A stretch of DNA of 64,000 bases from Marisa cornuarietis (taxonomy: Eukaryota > Mollusca > Gastropoda > Architaenioglossa > Ampullariidae): assembly GCA_004794655.1 (NCBI GenBank), contig SMMW01000575.1, positions 12,475,001 to 12,539,000 on the forward strand, read 5' to 3'. The position numbers and the translations under genes were made by a program. The notes under the pieces are model-generated. The model was given only the letters and a program-made list of their open reading frames with translations. It did not search any database and was not told the origin of the DNA. Below are positions 31,787-45,029 of the stretch, one piece after another. Within the stretch, counting starts at the first letter, position 1, and each line of letters starts with the position of its first letter.

Positions 31787-32489
31787 TTAGTTTTTTTTTT
31801 CTTCTTCAATTTAATTTAAAGAAAAAAAAAAAAAAAAAGAAAGACTACGACTGCCGAAACTTTTCTTTGTGATACACTTTTCTTACCAATTATAAGCTAG
31901 CACATTTATTATTTGCTTTATTATTATTTTAGCGAGGTAAAAGAAACCATTAGACTCCCTCGGTTTGGTAAAAGTTCTGACTATAGGTATACTTGCACTT
32001 AACCAACGACAACAAAGGTACCAGCATATAATTTATTTTAAAATGTCTAATAAATCAAGCACATTCACACATCTCAAAGTAGTTTAAGATAAGCGTGAAG
32101 ACTATATCTAGGCCTTCTGCGCACTTGATTACCAACCTCCACAACTTTGAGCACGGATCGACCTTCATTTACTGAATGCCCGTGACAGACTTATAGAAGT
32201 CTTTGGTATGTGATTTTGAGTCTTCGCCGTTTCCGAAAAAGGAGGCTATAGGTCACTGCACTGACCCATTTCCAATGGAAGTTAAGTTCTGCTAATACAC
32301 CCCGGCGTCGATTCTCTCCAAGAAAGGAACTGCAGGATCGGCTGAGTCTATTTTGCGGTTAAATCGGTTTGTTCATGCACCTCGTTCAGTCCTGAGAGAA
32401 AGCGAGCGGGGCGAAAGGAAACAGAGAAACTGAGGTGCGTGGCGGACGGAACTTTTTATGTTTCACTTACTAGAAGTGAAGAAGTCTGT

Positions 32490-32703
32490 GGTTTCAACCA
32501 CGTTTCGAAAAAGACTGAAGACCCATCTGTTTATTTAAGATGGACTTAAACTTAACCAATCAAGAAACACTTCTGTCTTTATTCTTTACTTCCCTGGTGT
32601 TTTATCTATTTATTTACTTTATTTTTTCTTATTTTTTCATTTATTTTGTTTTTGCTGCGCAATGAGCATTCTTCTGAATGGATACCTGCGCATTACAAAT
32701 GGA

Positions 32704-32753
<50 letters not shown>
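32490..32753 (+). mobile_element. LINE family A, very short 3' end with long (CAT)n tail
   Basis: It begins at the codons for [13 protein letters not shown] of ORF2, followed by stop and 3' UTR (GAGCATTCTTCTGAATGGATA) and 16 perfect CAT repeats (32704-32751). It is nearly identical to the 3' end of the 48940-50692 copy. The poly-His frame seen through the CAT tract is an artefact. Confidence 0.92.
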
Positions 32754-34106
32754 CAAACTATATTTCCCGCTGATCTGGTCCGCAAGTGCGCTGAGCGCTG
32801 ACAATTTGTCAAGGAACGGAACATTGCGCGGGCAATGCCCGTTACCGCTGGGCGCTATAGCTAGACTAGTTCAAAGTTCATAACAGACCTTACATTTCAT
32901 ACATCATCGTTTTGCTTCTGGGTCTCCTTACGGCCCTAAGGCATCAGTGCCCCTAAAAGAGTGACCAGCTCTGGCAATGGGAGTGAATGCCATTGCATTT
33001 GTATGTGTATGTGTGAGAGTTGTTTTGTTTTTTTTTCATTTGACGTACAACAGTGTAACCACGAACTAACTCGATCACCACCTTGAGGACAAAAGATCGA
33101 CTTTCTTAATTTGCAGTCAAAATTGCAACACGAATCGAACTGTAGAAATGCAAGATATGTCTCAGCTATGATTATGGCTTATTGAAATTTAATTGAGGCT
33201 TTAATTGACTTGTTATCGTGTCTGCTCACCTTGTTTCTACAGAGTATTCTCGCTATGACACTCTCACAGACTTCAAAGAGCTCATAGAAGTCTGTGGATA
33301 ATCTTGTTAAAACAATGAATTCCAAAATTTTGATGACCCTTTCTGTCGACACAGTAACATATATTTCCACTTTGCATATTTTCTAGGCCTAAGGAACCCT
33401 TGAAACATTTTGCGATATATATCCTGACAAAAAAATTATCAGTTAGTGAATTAAAACAATAAAATCTAACACTTGTCAACCAACTCACCAGTAACACAGA
33501 CTTCAAATAAAGGGAAGAAACTGAAACGCTCTTTCGCCCAGGGAGATCTATATAGCATCATCGATCACGCTTTCTTAACGTTCGAAGGTTGCGTTTGTGG
33601 CACAGATTTCAGGTCACTTTATTAAGTATACATATTTTATAAGCAAAATGTATCTTAACTGAGAGTTTAACTTTTGACACCTATGGGATTTATTGTAATG
33701 TTTTGAACGTAATCGGTTGCTGAGCCTGACGAGCTCAAGCATCGTTAATCGTCCTCGCGTCCATGTTACGATGATAATGCAGTTAACAGTTTCTAGTTGA
33801 TTCCACCTGCATTCTATGACTTATATTTCACGTGTTTTCGATTTCTTGTGTAGGTGTTATGTTATAGGTCGGGTTTTTCGGTGGAACGTAACACCACAGT
33901 GTAGCAAATAAACGTTTAGCTAATGAAGACTAAGGCAGTGCTAAACTTAAATATGACCGTGCTAAATATTGTCACCCATAGCCTAGTGGTTAATAGTGTC
34001 CGTGAAGATGAAGGCTATGCAGGGTGTTTGTGCTCCGACCCCCCCCCCCAGGAATCAGACAAATTCACCAGTTAATGTGTTATTTTAAATAAATAAAGTA
34101 TATTGT

Positions 34107-34323
34107 ATTAAATATTTAATTATAATTATCAAGAACAGTTAAGATCTTTCCAACTGTTGGAGCTATTAGGATGGCATTGCTAGAACTTCCTGAAATATTT
34201 AAATAATTATAAAGTTAGTAACATTTTATTAAATATTTATTATAAATAATTATAATTATCAAGAACAGTTCAGATCTTTCCAACTTTTGGAGCTATTAGG
34301 GTGGCATTGCTTGAACTACCTGA
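34107..34323. repeat. Two direct copies of a ~90-bp unit
   Basis: 34107-34193 and 34228-34323 share ATTATCAAGAACAGTT, AGATCTTTCCAACT, TTGGAGCTATTAGG and TGGCATTGCT in the same order and orientation with few differences. This is a local duplication with about 121-bp spacing; origin unknown. Confidence 0.85.
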
Positions 34324-34539
34324 TCACAGCAGGCAGTGGAAGGACTTATCATACCCTTGTGCTAGAGTTCCTGATGAAAATGGATTTTATACCCTACTAA
34401 TGTCTGTAAGGTTGCTGAGTATGCTTTAACAGAATTATAGATATTACATGAGTGAGGGACAATAGTTGACTCACTAATGACTCATGTGTGTGATTCATAT
34501 TTTTTAAAAAGTTTTTAAAAGCATCTATTTCAAAACTTG

Positions 34540-34740
34540 CTTCATCCACAACATCCATGTTTCTTGCATGATTTCAAGCCTAAATCCAGCGGGTTCCATT
34601 TCTTCTCTTACCATAGACCTCAGGTTCAGAATTCTGTGCCATTTATTATTAGACACTCATTTCTCAGCTTTCAGATATCACTGGAAAGCATATTTATTCA
34701 GAAAGTACTACTCATAATATGTCTTTCTTTGATTGGCTAT
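34540..34740 (+). mobile_element. Possible old LINE ORF2 C-terminal remnant
   Basis: One frame reads FFSYHRPQVQNSVPFIIRHS followed by FLSFQISLESIF. This is a decayed version of the F-S-Y-x-G-P-x-x-W-N-S-L-P-x-x-I-R … SF(K) end of CR1/L2-type elements. The key Trp is lost, and no other copy in the window confirms it. Confidence 0.4.
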
Positions 34741-35099
34741 GCCAGAGTATTGATTTTCATGGCCAGTTGAGTTGCTCCTCATGTTTTTAAAATGGTGTAC
34801 TTGAATGAATGAGTGTATTTAGTACTTGTTGAATAGACAACTTGTAAATGACGACGATGAGTTTTATACAAGTAGTAGACCATTGTTAGTTCCTTTGCAG
34901 CGTAATTCTTAAGCTCATTACTAAAACGTTGGCGGCAAAAGTAAAATAATTACTGTCATAGCTTCAGTTGCAATGGGTTGCTTAGAACTGACAGCAGAAG
35001 TAGAATGATTCACGTGCATGTCTCTGAAGATATTTTGACTGATTGTGTCCTATGTCCTCTATGTGCACTGAACTTTGCTGTCCAGTATACGTCGGTGTA

Positions 35100-36430
35100 T
35101 GATTCACCAAAACTAGACATTTAGGGAGGTGTTTGAAGGCCAGATTTGTTGTATTTGCTGGTAAGGTGTTGTGGTGCTTGGTCTGCTTCACCACACAGGC
35201 TTAGGGTTGAAGATTTTGTCCCATATCCTGATGAGGTGGCAGTGTCCTGTTTTCATGTAGAAGATCAGCATTTGTTCATGGAGTTGCTGGATGGCGACTT
35301 TGTGTTGAGCGTTTCTGCCATTTTTGTTGTAGAACTGATTTTTTCCTTTTGTTTGCAATTCGTGTACTTGCTTCCTTGTAAGACAGACTTGATGTTGGTT
35401 GCTCCGTACTGCTTTAGGGCTGAGAGAGCATGCATGAAAAAGACTGCTTTCTTGGGCTTGGCCTGCTGTAGAAGAGTCTCTGTAGCAATGAGGAATACCA
35501 GGATTTCTGTCTTGTAGTTGGAGCATAACCTATCACTGTGAAGCCTGGTGGCTGCTAAGAGGTTTTTATGTAAATGCCACATCTGTATTTTTTTGTAGTG
35601 TTATCAGCTAAGCCATCAGTATAGAAATGTGTGCAGCTTACGGCACAATAGGATTTGATAATTTTATCAAATGCCAAAGCTTTCAAAACAGCATTGTTTT
35701 GTTCATTTTTGATACCAGGAATAATGGTTCTAACTTCTACATATATAGTCCTCAGAGACCATTTGCTTTGGAGTACTCTCTCATTTAGAATTAGTTCAGC
35801 TGCTAGAATGTCTGCATTGTCACAATTAAGTGCTTTGATCAGACGACGTTCCGTCTATGCCTGTTCGTTGTAAGATCTTGGAGTTTACCATGCAGTGGGT
35901 TCTTTGATTATTCCACCATGGGAGAGGATTTTTGACTTTTTTTCTCTCAGGTGGTACTGTACTAGTGGCTGTCTCCATTGTTGTACTTTTCATGGTACCT
36001 AGGATTGTCTTCATACCTATGTTCTGGACTCTATCTAGCTTTCTGGCATGCATCTTGGCATCTATTGCCCAATCAGTTTTATGTTTCAGACTGGATGAAC
36101 TGCTCATGGGTGGACAGTCTTCAAGGTCTGCACATTTGCTCCCCAGTTTGTTCTGGAGAACTTTTTCACGATGGCCAGTTTTTAAAATTCCCCTTCCCTC
36201 CATCACTTTAATCGGGTGGCCTTCACAAATGTCTTTTGTCCCGCTTGATGCCAAAAAAGGTTTGCGTCTATACCTGAGGCAAAGTTCTTTCTCCAGCCTT
36301 AATGTTAACCCTTTCTTTTTGAGGTACAGAGGGAGAAAATTGTGACTTGTATCTTTACCTTAGTCAGTTGGAGGCCCCAGTCTTCCGTCCACTGATACTT
36401 GCTTTTGACAGCACTCTAGGTTAGGGTTAA
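35100..36430 (-). mobile_element. Decayed non-LTR retrotransposon with RNase H domain
   Basis: Read on the minus strand from 36430 down, broken frames show an RT palm/thumb region (YQWTEDWGLQLTKVK, then a TFLGI-like segment near 36260), then WAIDAKMHARKLDRVQNIGM (about 36060), and then an RNase H start (LHTFLYTDGLADN, about 35635-35600) and its second motif (KKAVFFMHALSAL, about 35450). Many frameshifts mark it as dead. An RNase H domain downstream of RT distinguishes it from LINE families A and B here. Confidence 0.7.
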
Positions 36431-37040
36431 CTGTTAGATGTTTGTTATCATTATACAGCTACAGTACAAATTGGACATAAATTTGATGTATTTCTCTTTA
36501 AAAGTTTAAAATATAATCATACAAATGCTTAGTCATTATATCCATACATCTTGTGGTCAAATGGGAAAATTTCCAGTAACCTTACTCCTTGCCTTCTGCT
36601 GTTCAGCAGTGTAGGAACAGTAGCTTCTATTAATGTCTTATAATGTGCATGTGCACAGACACTCATAGTACTACTAGTAAGTATGACTGTAACAAAACTC
36701 TTGAGAAATGTTAATTTTTGAAGCACTTAGCTACATGTTCTGTGGCATAATGCAGTTTTCTTTTACAAATGTTACAAGTACGGTCAAACTAGTCATGATT
36801 ATTTTTGGGACTGGTGTCTCCTAAATCTCTTACCCCTCCTCCCCCCACTTCCATGCTTCCCATTTGTGGTTGCTTTATATTAGGAACATGCGCTGTGGAG
36901 AATGTATGTAGTAAAACACACTGGGCATGGTGACTGCATACAGGGGATCAGTCTGGAAAGTGGTTATTTACATGGGTTTGATTATCTTTTAGAATCAACT
37001 CTGCTTAATCTGCTTAATTTTTTTCAGAAGGGAAACAAGA

Positions 37041-40000
37041 ATGTCTGATAGAAGTGAATCAACAGAAGGTAGTGGTGGAGATGCTTCTCAGTCCAGTTCT
37101 GCTGGTGCCAATGGTGCAGCAAGGGAGCCAAGTGGCAGCAGAGTCATGGTATATAACACTTTTCTTAAAATAGTTAAATTATTTGAATTACACTTTTCTG
37201 TGAGATACCAGATGGCCCAAAATCTTTCAAGAATTTAATTTTCTAGAATAATACCAAAGTTAATTGTCATGATAGCACAGAAAGTGGCAGTAAAAAGAAG
37301 AAATTGCATTTCATGTTGTCCATCCCAGACATTCCATCTCTTGGCACCAGGTCTGATGTGTAATTGTATCAGTGGTTCTTGAGGTCAAAGATTCCTGTTG
37401 AAAATTCAGTTAGAGCCTTCTTCATACAGTTGTAGAAAAAAAACACTCTTTGAACAGCATGTTTAGATAGAACAACCTTTGGCTCAGCTGCTTCGCTGAA
37501 ATATTTGTTCAGCTTATAACACCAATCCACTTTTTTACATCTCATTACTCCATGCACCATAGCCTGAATTGTGAAAACGAATGTTGTAGGTAGTATTATT
37601 TAAAAATAAGTGAATAGCCATCTTTTCTCTGCAACATCATTGTCCAATATTGATCTTGAATAACAATTAACTTTTTAACTGTGTCGATCCTTAACAGTCA
37701 ATAAAAGAAAAGAAACTACAGTGGTTAAGGAAGAAACATGGGACTCTAAAGAGTTAATCATAGTTCAAATTGTCTGAATGATAAATTTAAATAGAATAAT
37801 CTTCTTCATTGTTGCAGAAAGACAAAATTGACATGGTACGTTTTTCTTGCAACATTTGCACTTAGTACATGTTGATTAATCGGGTGATAAATTCTAGTGA
37901 GAAAATTGTTTTAACTAGTATTGAAATATTTTTCTTTTCAGGAACATTTGATGGCCAACAAAGTGGAGACATTCTTGTGGTTAACACGAATTTTCACAGT
38001 CGTTTTTACCATCATGTTTATGCTTCCTGTATTTGGGTATGCATCACATATATATGAAATAGACGAAGTGCAACTTAGTAATGTCAAGAGCAAACTAATT
38101 TCCTGTACAGTGATTCAGATGATTTTACATAATGCACCTTCCTGCCAAGTCAATGTAACATATAGCATACATGATTTCTGTTCATGCTGAAAATGTGCAA
38201 AGTCATGGCTCAATTTTGTGAGAAGTTTTGCCCATAATTTTTGTCACCAGCTTTTGAAATCTGTGTCTTTGTTTGTTGGCAGAGGTAACATCTATACCCA
38301 TTACCAAAGAGCATTGATAGCCAGTGCCGCCACATCGGCTTTAAGATTGCATCAGCGAATCCCAGCTGTTCAGTTCAACATGGATTTCATGCGGCATCTG
38401 TTTATGGAAGATAGTTGCCATTACCTTCTCTTCGCCATCCTGTTTATCAATAGCTACCCCATTACCAGTATCCTTTCTGTGTTCACTTCAAGTGTGAGAT
38501 AAAAAAAAAGTAAAAGAGAAGAACCAATGTACTTTTGTTAATTTTGATGGATTCCTCAGTCTGGAGTAGTTCGCTTTTAATGTTTTCTAGAAATGTGTAA
38601 TCATGTTAGTCTTGTTTTCTGTCTCTGTTTGCTAGAACTTTTAATGTACAAAAGAATATAAACATCTATAGTAAACTCATTTTTTTTCTTTATGAGATTG
38701 GTTTATCCTGTACTATTTCACCACCTCATTTTGAGAAACATGAGAGGGGAAAAAAATGTCACGGATAAGCCAACTAAGCCAAAGAATGTGTACACTTTGC
38801 TTATTTATCTTCCTTAACCATTTTACCAGTGGCTATAGTGCCTGTCTTCCTTTTTGCACTTCTTCATGCATGCTCATTTACCAAAGCATTGCTCAATGTG
38901 AGTTGAACTGTCATAGCAGAGTTGTGAGTTGTAATAATCCTTTCAGACATATTTTGCTGTGCATAATTTACCATCTTTGTTTTGAGCCTACCATATTAAA
39001 CAGCACCACAAGGATGTTAAGGAAGACCATTTTTGTCAATTGTTATCTCGATCCAGCTGCAGTTATGTGCTGTTAATAATAAGTAATGGTATTATTGATA
39101 TGTAAAGAGTTTTAATTTGGCTGATTAAACTTAGATTGTCATTTATACTCTTAAGCAATAAAATAGAGCACTATTTGTAAAATTGTAAAAGCAAAATTGG
39201 TTGAAGAAGTACAATTGAAGCAATAACCAAAATAAATAAAGGAAATTGGCTTTCTTTAGGGTGAACATCCTGTTTTACTGTTGCAGGCAATGGGTCCCCA
39301 GTCCATGCAGTTTTTGCGAAATACAATTGCAAAACTGGAACAGCATCAGACAAGCATCCTCCGTTTTATTGCCTGTAATGAGATATTTCTCATGCCTGCT
39401 GTGGTTGTCATGGTCTTCACGTAAGTAATGACTGTTGCTACTCTACTGATTTGTCATCACACTAAAGGTCTTTCTTAAGTTGCCCCAGCCACAGATCTAA
39501 TTTTGTCCTCCCATGGTCAGCTTGCTGTGACAAGAAGGCTTGATTTAGTTGCAACAGGCCAGTCACCAGATGTTTCAAAATGGTCTGAGGCTATGGTGGT
39601 GCTTTGCATGTGGAAAAAATGTATTCTCTTTATGAAGTAGCTTACCACAGTGGTGTTGAAGACAACTGCATACATAGTTAAAACATCCAAGCCAGACATG
39701 AGAGACTTAAACAGGTATCACAAAGCATCATTGATATTTTCTAATGGTAAAAATGGTGTCATGCATAATGTTGGACATATTTTATTGACAGAGGCAAAGG
39801 CAGCTTCCTTTTACCTTTTGTATACTACCGCTTCCTGTGTCTTCGCTACACTTCTAGGAGAAATCCCTACTGCAGGTGAAGACTCGCACTGTTTCTTATA
39901 ATAGTAATTATTGTAAAATAATAAGGGAATAAAAAGAAAAGCTGTTGAAAATGGAAGAATGGTTTTGTTGTAAAGCTGCCTCTGTAATGGGTATCCTGAT

Positions 40001-40306
40001 TTTTTTCATGATTTTATGTAGTTTTGCAGACTTATTTTTGACACTAGTTTAGCAACTCCCAAAAAGTTAAATAAGGGATTCTCCATCTCATGCTTGCATC
40101 AGGGACTATTACCTTGCAGCTGTTGTAAAATATGGTGGATTTATTGCATCATCTACATTTTCTGTTACAGGACACTTTTTACGGAGTTCCGCATGACAGT
40201 GGAGTACATGTGCAGCAAACCACAGTGCCCTAACATTATAAGAGGAATATGTCTCCGTTCCATTGGGTTTATCTCTCGGTTGGCACCAGCTGTACCAGCC
40301 CAGTGA
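37041..40306 (+). CDS. TMEM33: TMEM33 (Krueppel homolog 2) ER membrane protein, eight coding exons
   Basis: Exons: 37041-37148, 37818-37835, 37942-38036, 38283-38467, 38839-38897, 39287-39420, 39792-39875, 40171-40306, giving 272 aa (human is 247; the extra length is the N-terminus). All introns are GT-AG and phases join consistently. Residues 1-40 are Ser/Gly/Ala-rich and hydrophilic. The second exon is only 18 nt (KDKIDM). Conserved landmarks are YQRALIASAATSALRLHQR, EDSCHYLLFAILFINSYPIT, FIACNEIFLMPA, YTSRRNPYCR and GFISRLAPAVP. Three to four hydrophobic segments fit the known multi-pass ER and nuclear-envelope protein, which interacts with reticulons and PERK in vertebrates. The start follows a splice acceptor at 37027. 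A possible AATAAA lies at 40826-40831. Confidence 0.96.
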
Positions 40307-41003
40307 AAAAACTGTCTATTCCTGACATTGGTGTCACTTTCCGGCAGAATGAGTCTCATGATATCTTGTTATTGGTGACTGTAAGTGGTATGTAGATTGT
40401 GTCTTGATGTAGCAACTGTTCCCCTATCACAGACAAGCAGCGTAAGAGCTGCCTATGAAAAAAAAAGAGGGTACAAACTAAGAAAAGAGAATTGTCTGAA
40501 TGAGTATTTGTATGCTGCATGTTTACATGCACCCAGAAATGTGTATTTGTGTTTTATACTGATCCATGCAGCACTTTTAAAACTTTCCAGCTGTATTTGG
40601 TAAAAGCTCTGACTTGTAATTTGGATACTATTATCCTTTTATGTTTTGATGCTGTCTTCTCAATTTCTTTTTATTTATTTAATTTTTTTAAGTCTCAGGT
40701 CTTTGGCATAATCAGGAAGTAATGAAGGGATTAAGGTTTCAGCCAGTTGTAAACATTTAGGAAGGATTTCAGGGTCAGATGAATGGTAAAGCTGATATCA
40801 ACAAAGCACTGACATATCCTTCATAAATAAACCTGAAGCACTAAAGTTTGAGACATGACTTAAAGAGATAGTATAACTTCTCACAGTTCTGTTCAAAAGT
40901 TCATTAAAATGCAGATTTAAGGTAAGAAGAATAATTATTTTCAAAGTTCATGCATCTTTGCAGTGAGCATAGGACTTGTAATAGAAGTTTGACAACAAAG
41001 TGA

Positions 41004-41219
41004 TTAACCATTTCAGCGCGAAAAGCCCAACAATCGTAATTCTCTCTTTGCACGATGGGCCACAATTGTGGCCTTACCGGCAGACAACGATATGCTCACT
41101 AACGTGGCTCGTGCTGCACGAGCATGGCTCTGCAGTTTCGCTATCGTCTTCAAAATCATAAATTTTAAGCCCATTCTTTTAAACATAGAAATATTTTCAA
41201 AACGCGCCAAGAGGGTTAA
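41004..41219 (+). mobile_element. TTAA-flanked (piggyBac-type) MITE, copy 2
   Basis: 216 bp from TTAACCATTTCAGCGCG to CGCGCCAAGAGGGTTAA. The imperfect terminal repeats (about 12 of 16 pairs) end in TTAA on both sides. The interior contains the perfect palindrome GGCCACAATTGTGGCC (41058-41073). Compared with copy 3 it lacks a ~50-bp internal block but is otherwise almost identical. Confidence 0.82.
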
Positions 41220-44200
41220 AGGGTTGGAATGTTTTCTTCTCTTGTGGCATTATAGGGAGTTCTAGCAGTGACCCAAATGGTTGACATCTTTATCTCCCTT
41301 GTCAGAGTTTTGTTGACAGCTGATTGATAAGCTCATCTATCTGCAAATCAGACATTAGACATGCAGAAATCAAAGTAAATCTGTGTATGGCCTATTCTCA
41401 TGGCCATAGACAAGCTCAGTATGCTTTTTTAAAAAAACAATCTACCGTGCATAAAATCATAAGCTGACCATGCTAGTCTGTGGTGAAGACAAAAACAACG
41501 GCTCACTAATACATAATGTTGTGTCCCATTAAATTGTTTGAACCAAAAAAGAAAAAGGAAGTTACTCCAAAATCGTAGCCCTGAGTAAAATTTATGAATC
41601 AATAGTTATCCTGACCATCAGATTCATGATAGATTTAGTTTGTTACTATAAAAGTCTCTTGCTGTGATCAAAAGAAAGCTTCAATGCCTTTCTGTTAAAA
41701 TTATTGATAGGATTAAAAAGAGTTTAGTCTTGTCGTCGTCTTATTTTCAAGGAGAGAATTTAGCAGCTTAAGGGGTTTACATAACTCACAACTTGTGGAG
41801 CAAGGCGCATTTAGCCTGCAAGAAATGCCTTTTTAGTAAATATTGCATCAGTGGTCCATTGTCTGGTTGAAATAAATCATTCATTACACTTTTGAAGAGT
41901 TGTTGTGATAAAGGTAACTTTTGTTTTCCTCTGAAGCAAAATAGCTTTCCAGTTCACAGTTTAACCTATACAGTTTACAAGTTGGTTCTAAACGTAGGTT
42001 TAAAAAAAAAAAATTTTGGTCTTTTTCATGCGGAAAATATCTGTAGGACTTTTTCACTTCTTTACGCATGAATTCCGTGCACTTCATTTCGTAATCACAG
42101 ACTGCTTGTCAGATGTGACTGGGTGTATAATGGGCTGTAGTGCATTTCTCTTGTGAAACTGGTGGTTGAGGAAAAATACTGGAAAAAATCAGTTTGATTG
42201 GATCTGCAGCAAGAGGAATATGATTGGAGGCAAGGCGATAAGACTGTCTCCCAGGAAATGCCCCCCAAATACTCAAGAGATGTAATAAAATGCATTTTTT
42301 ATTTTGACTAACATGCTCAGTTATTCTATATATTCCTACTGAAGTTATTTAATAAACTTTGGGATTAATACCTTTGGGTCATTTATATCTAAGCACAGAA
42401 GATAGTTATCAATTTGGTGTTGATGATTGTGCATTAAAACTCTGGCCTCAAAAATCATAATTTGATTTGTTGCTGAAGGGTATCAATACTGTCAATGTGT
42501 ACACTGATTGGGTCAAAACGAGGTACTTATTAGACATTCTTTCAGTTCTTTTTCTCAATTATTTCACTAGTTATGAAATAAAATTTATATATATATCTAT
42601 AATTAAATGGGATATTATGTGAACTTGTGCACAGATGGAAGTTTCTCTTGAGAATTTGTGGTGAGCGTCAACATAAAGAGGCACTTAACAGTTGCTTGAT
42701 GTGTCCAGAAAGTGCAAGAGCATGTAATGTTAGTAATTTATTCTTCACATGGATAATGATCTTGTAATTTAAGTTTGTATTAGGTAAATATACATAGGGG
42801 GTGTGATGTGAATTGTTATTGAAGTCATTGTTGCAGTTTTAGACAATTGAAAAGGTTTCATACTGTCACACTTCACTGTCGTTTACAGCTTTTGATATCA
42901 CCTTGCCATGCTTTGTGGTTTGTATCCAGGCTAATCTTAGTAGGCATATTAACCAGTGTAAGCATAATTGGATTTTTATGAAGTGTTACAGCCTTGTATT
43001 TTGGGCTGGTATGGAGTCATACAATTTTGGAACAGTAGTGATTTTGGTGTCATTTCAAAGTGCAAAATAATCAGCTGTTTGGAAAGGCAAGTGCAAAGAA
43101 AAAAAGTCACTTTATAATTGAAACTGATTACTTTATATCATTTTGTCTTATTTTGTAAGCAAATGTTTTTAAAATTATTACTTTGATGTGTTTAGAAAGA
43201 TAGAAGCCACATAATGATGAACATTCACAGCTTCAGCTTTGTAGTCACCAAGGAAGGAAAATGGGCACAATTATGATACCAGTGCAATGATATTATTTTG
43301 TGGTAAATGATCTTCTTTTACATTATCAATTAGTAAAGAGACCACACTACTTGATAGTATTAATTTCATTTGTTGCATTGTAGGAAAACAGGCAGAAATT
43401 CCTGTTAGTGCCCCAACCCAACTACAAAGTAGGGACGGTTCTTATTGTGAAAGTTATTCATAGAGGCTCAACTAAATGGTGATTAGCTGTATAATTCTGG
43501 TTGCTGGTGCATTAACATGCCCTAAACAAAGGTTGCATGAGCTTAAGGCACATGAAGGGCCTGGTGTATTCATGAAATTAAAGCCATATGCATATCAAAT
43601 TTGGTAAATATTTGTCGGTTGAAAGAGGTTTCCTTGCTAAGCCAGAGAGCTCGATGAGGGCAGTCAGTAAAAGAATAAATTAGAATTTGAGCAAAAACAT
43701 TTCCTTAATTACTGGGGCCTTATGCATGGAATGGGCCAGTGAACATTGCTCAGTTCTTTGACTTAAGGATTAATTGATTAAAAAGCCCTTTCAAGAACAA
43801 ACATATATCAAAGATGTCCCATGCTGATTTATTTTCCTTTTGTTGGTCAATCACTTTTTCAACACCTGACCATTTTGTCAAATTGTAGGGTAATGTACTT
43901 GGAAAAATGAACGAAATATGGTTGCTAAAGCCTTTATACAGTGTCTTTAAATTTTTTAATGGTTTTATTCAGCAAAAAATATCAGAAAAAATAGAGTATG
44001 CCATGGTATACATAACTAAAACAATGTAAATTTTGTTGTTTATTACTGAATAGCATGCTTGGACATTAATATGATAATATAAAACTACATTGTTTTGGGT
44101 AACTTAATAAAATAATAAAAACGTTCATTTCTAAAACGTTGCAATGGACAAGAGTTCCTAAATATTGCACAAGATCTGAAGCTGTTTTATGTTGTCACCC

Positions 44201-45029
44201 TGCTATTTGGCACTAATTTAATGCTGTCAGTGTTTGTAGTTTACCTTATTAACAAATAAAATGTTAGTGACACTAACTGTAATGATGCAATGGTCTTGTC
44301 AAGCTCACTTTTGAAATTCTTCTCTTTGACATAAGAAAGTTGAAATGCTTGCTGCCAGGCTCACTAAGGAAAAAAAGAAAAATGGTAATATACAAGTAAC
44401 AGTGCACTGTTGCCACAATAGAATTTGAATCAAAGAAAAATAGAAATAATGAATGTGCATTGGTCAAGTTGGTGTGCTGTGGTATTTCTCAACTGAATGC
44501 TTAACAATGCTAAAACATGGGGTCCAATTTTTTTGTTATTGAAATAGAACTGTGACAGCAGCATTTTCAAAATGCCTATACCCCATGAACCAGGTGCATG
44601 CTGGGAGTCTGGTAATTTAATAAATGTGACACTTCAAATCTGCAATGTTCAAAAATGTAAAAAACTATAAATGCAAAAAAGATATTGGAAATAAATGGCG
44701 TGACAATTACACACAAAAAATGACATGCAGTTAAACAGAGCAGTGCACATATCTCTAAATAAATAACATTTTAAAGCATTCAGATGAACATAATTTTATC
44801 GTATGCTGCATAGAATAGTCAAGGACATCAAAGTGCACATTATAAGATTAAAAGCTTTGGTGCACAGGACATGGTAATAGATGCTAAACAGGGGGAAGAC
44901 AACAAAATACCAAAAAATAAAGAAGAAAAAAAAGACATGCTGATGAAATATTCTGCATGAAGAAAACTTGATTTAAATTCCTTCTTTATCCACCCATAAT
45001 TATTCCCTGACTAGGTACAGTTTGCAAAG

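Larger units (their letters stand above)
31787..37027. other. Intergenic region before TMEM33, no host gene seen
   Basis: It contains LINE fragments at 32490-32753, 34540-34740 and 35100-36430, a duplicated 90-bp unit at 34107-34323 and a C-run at about 34039-34049. It ends at a splice acceptor (37027) 13 bases before the TMEM33 start codon, so a non-coding first exon and promoter of TMEM33 must lie somewhere upstream; I could not place them. Confidence 0.55.

Noticed and set aside
32662..32883. Open frame with a run of histidines
   Set aside because: Translation of the (CAT)n tail of a LINE A fragment.
35146..36345. Plus-strand frames of 120-140 residues
   Set aside because: They are antisense to the decayed LINE with RNase H and resemble no protein.
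38468..38502. Continuation of TMEM33 exon 4 past 38467
   Set aside because: It ends in a stop and loses family similarity; a GT donor at 38468 and an exon at 38839-38897 restore the conserved segment.
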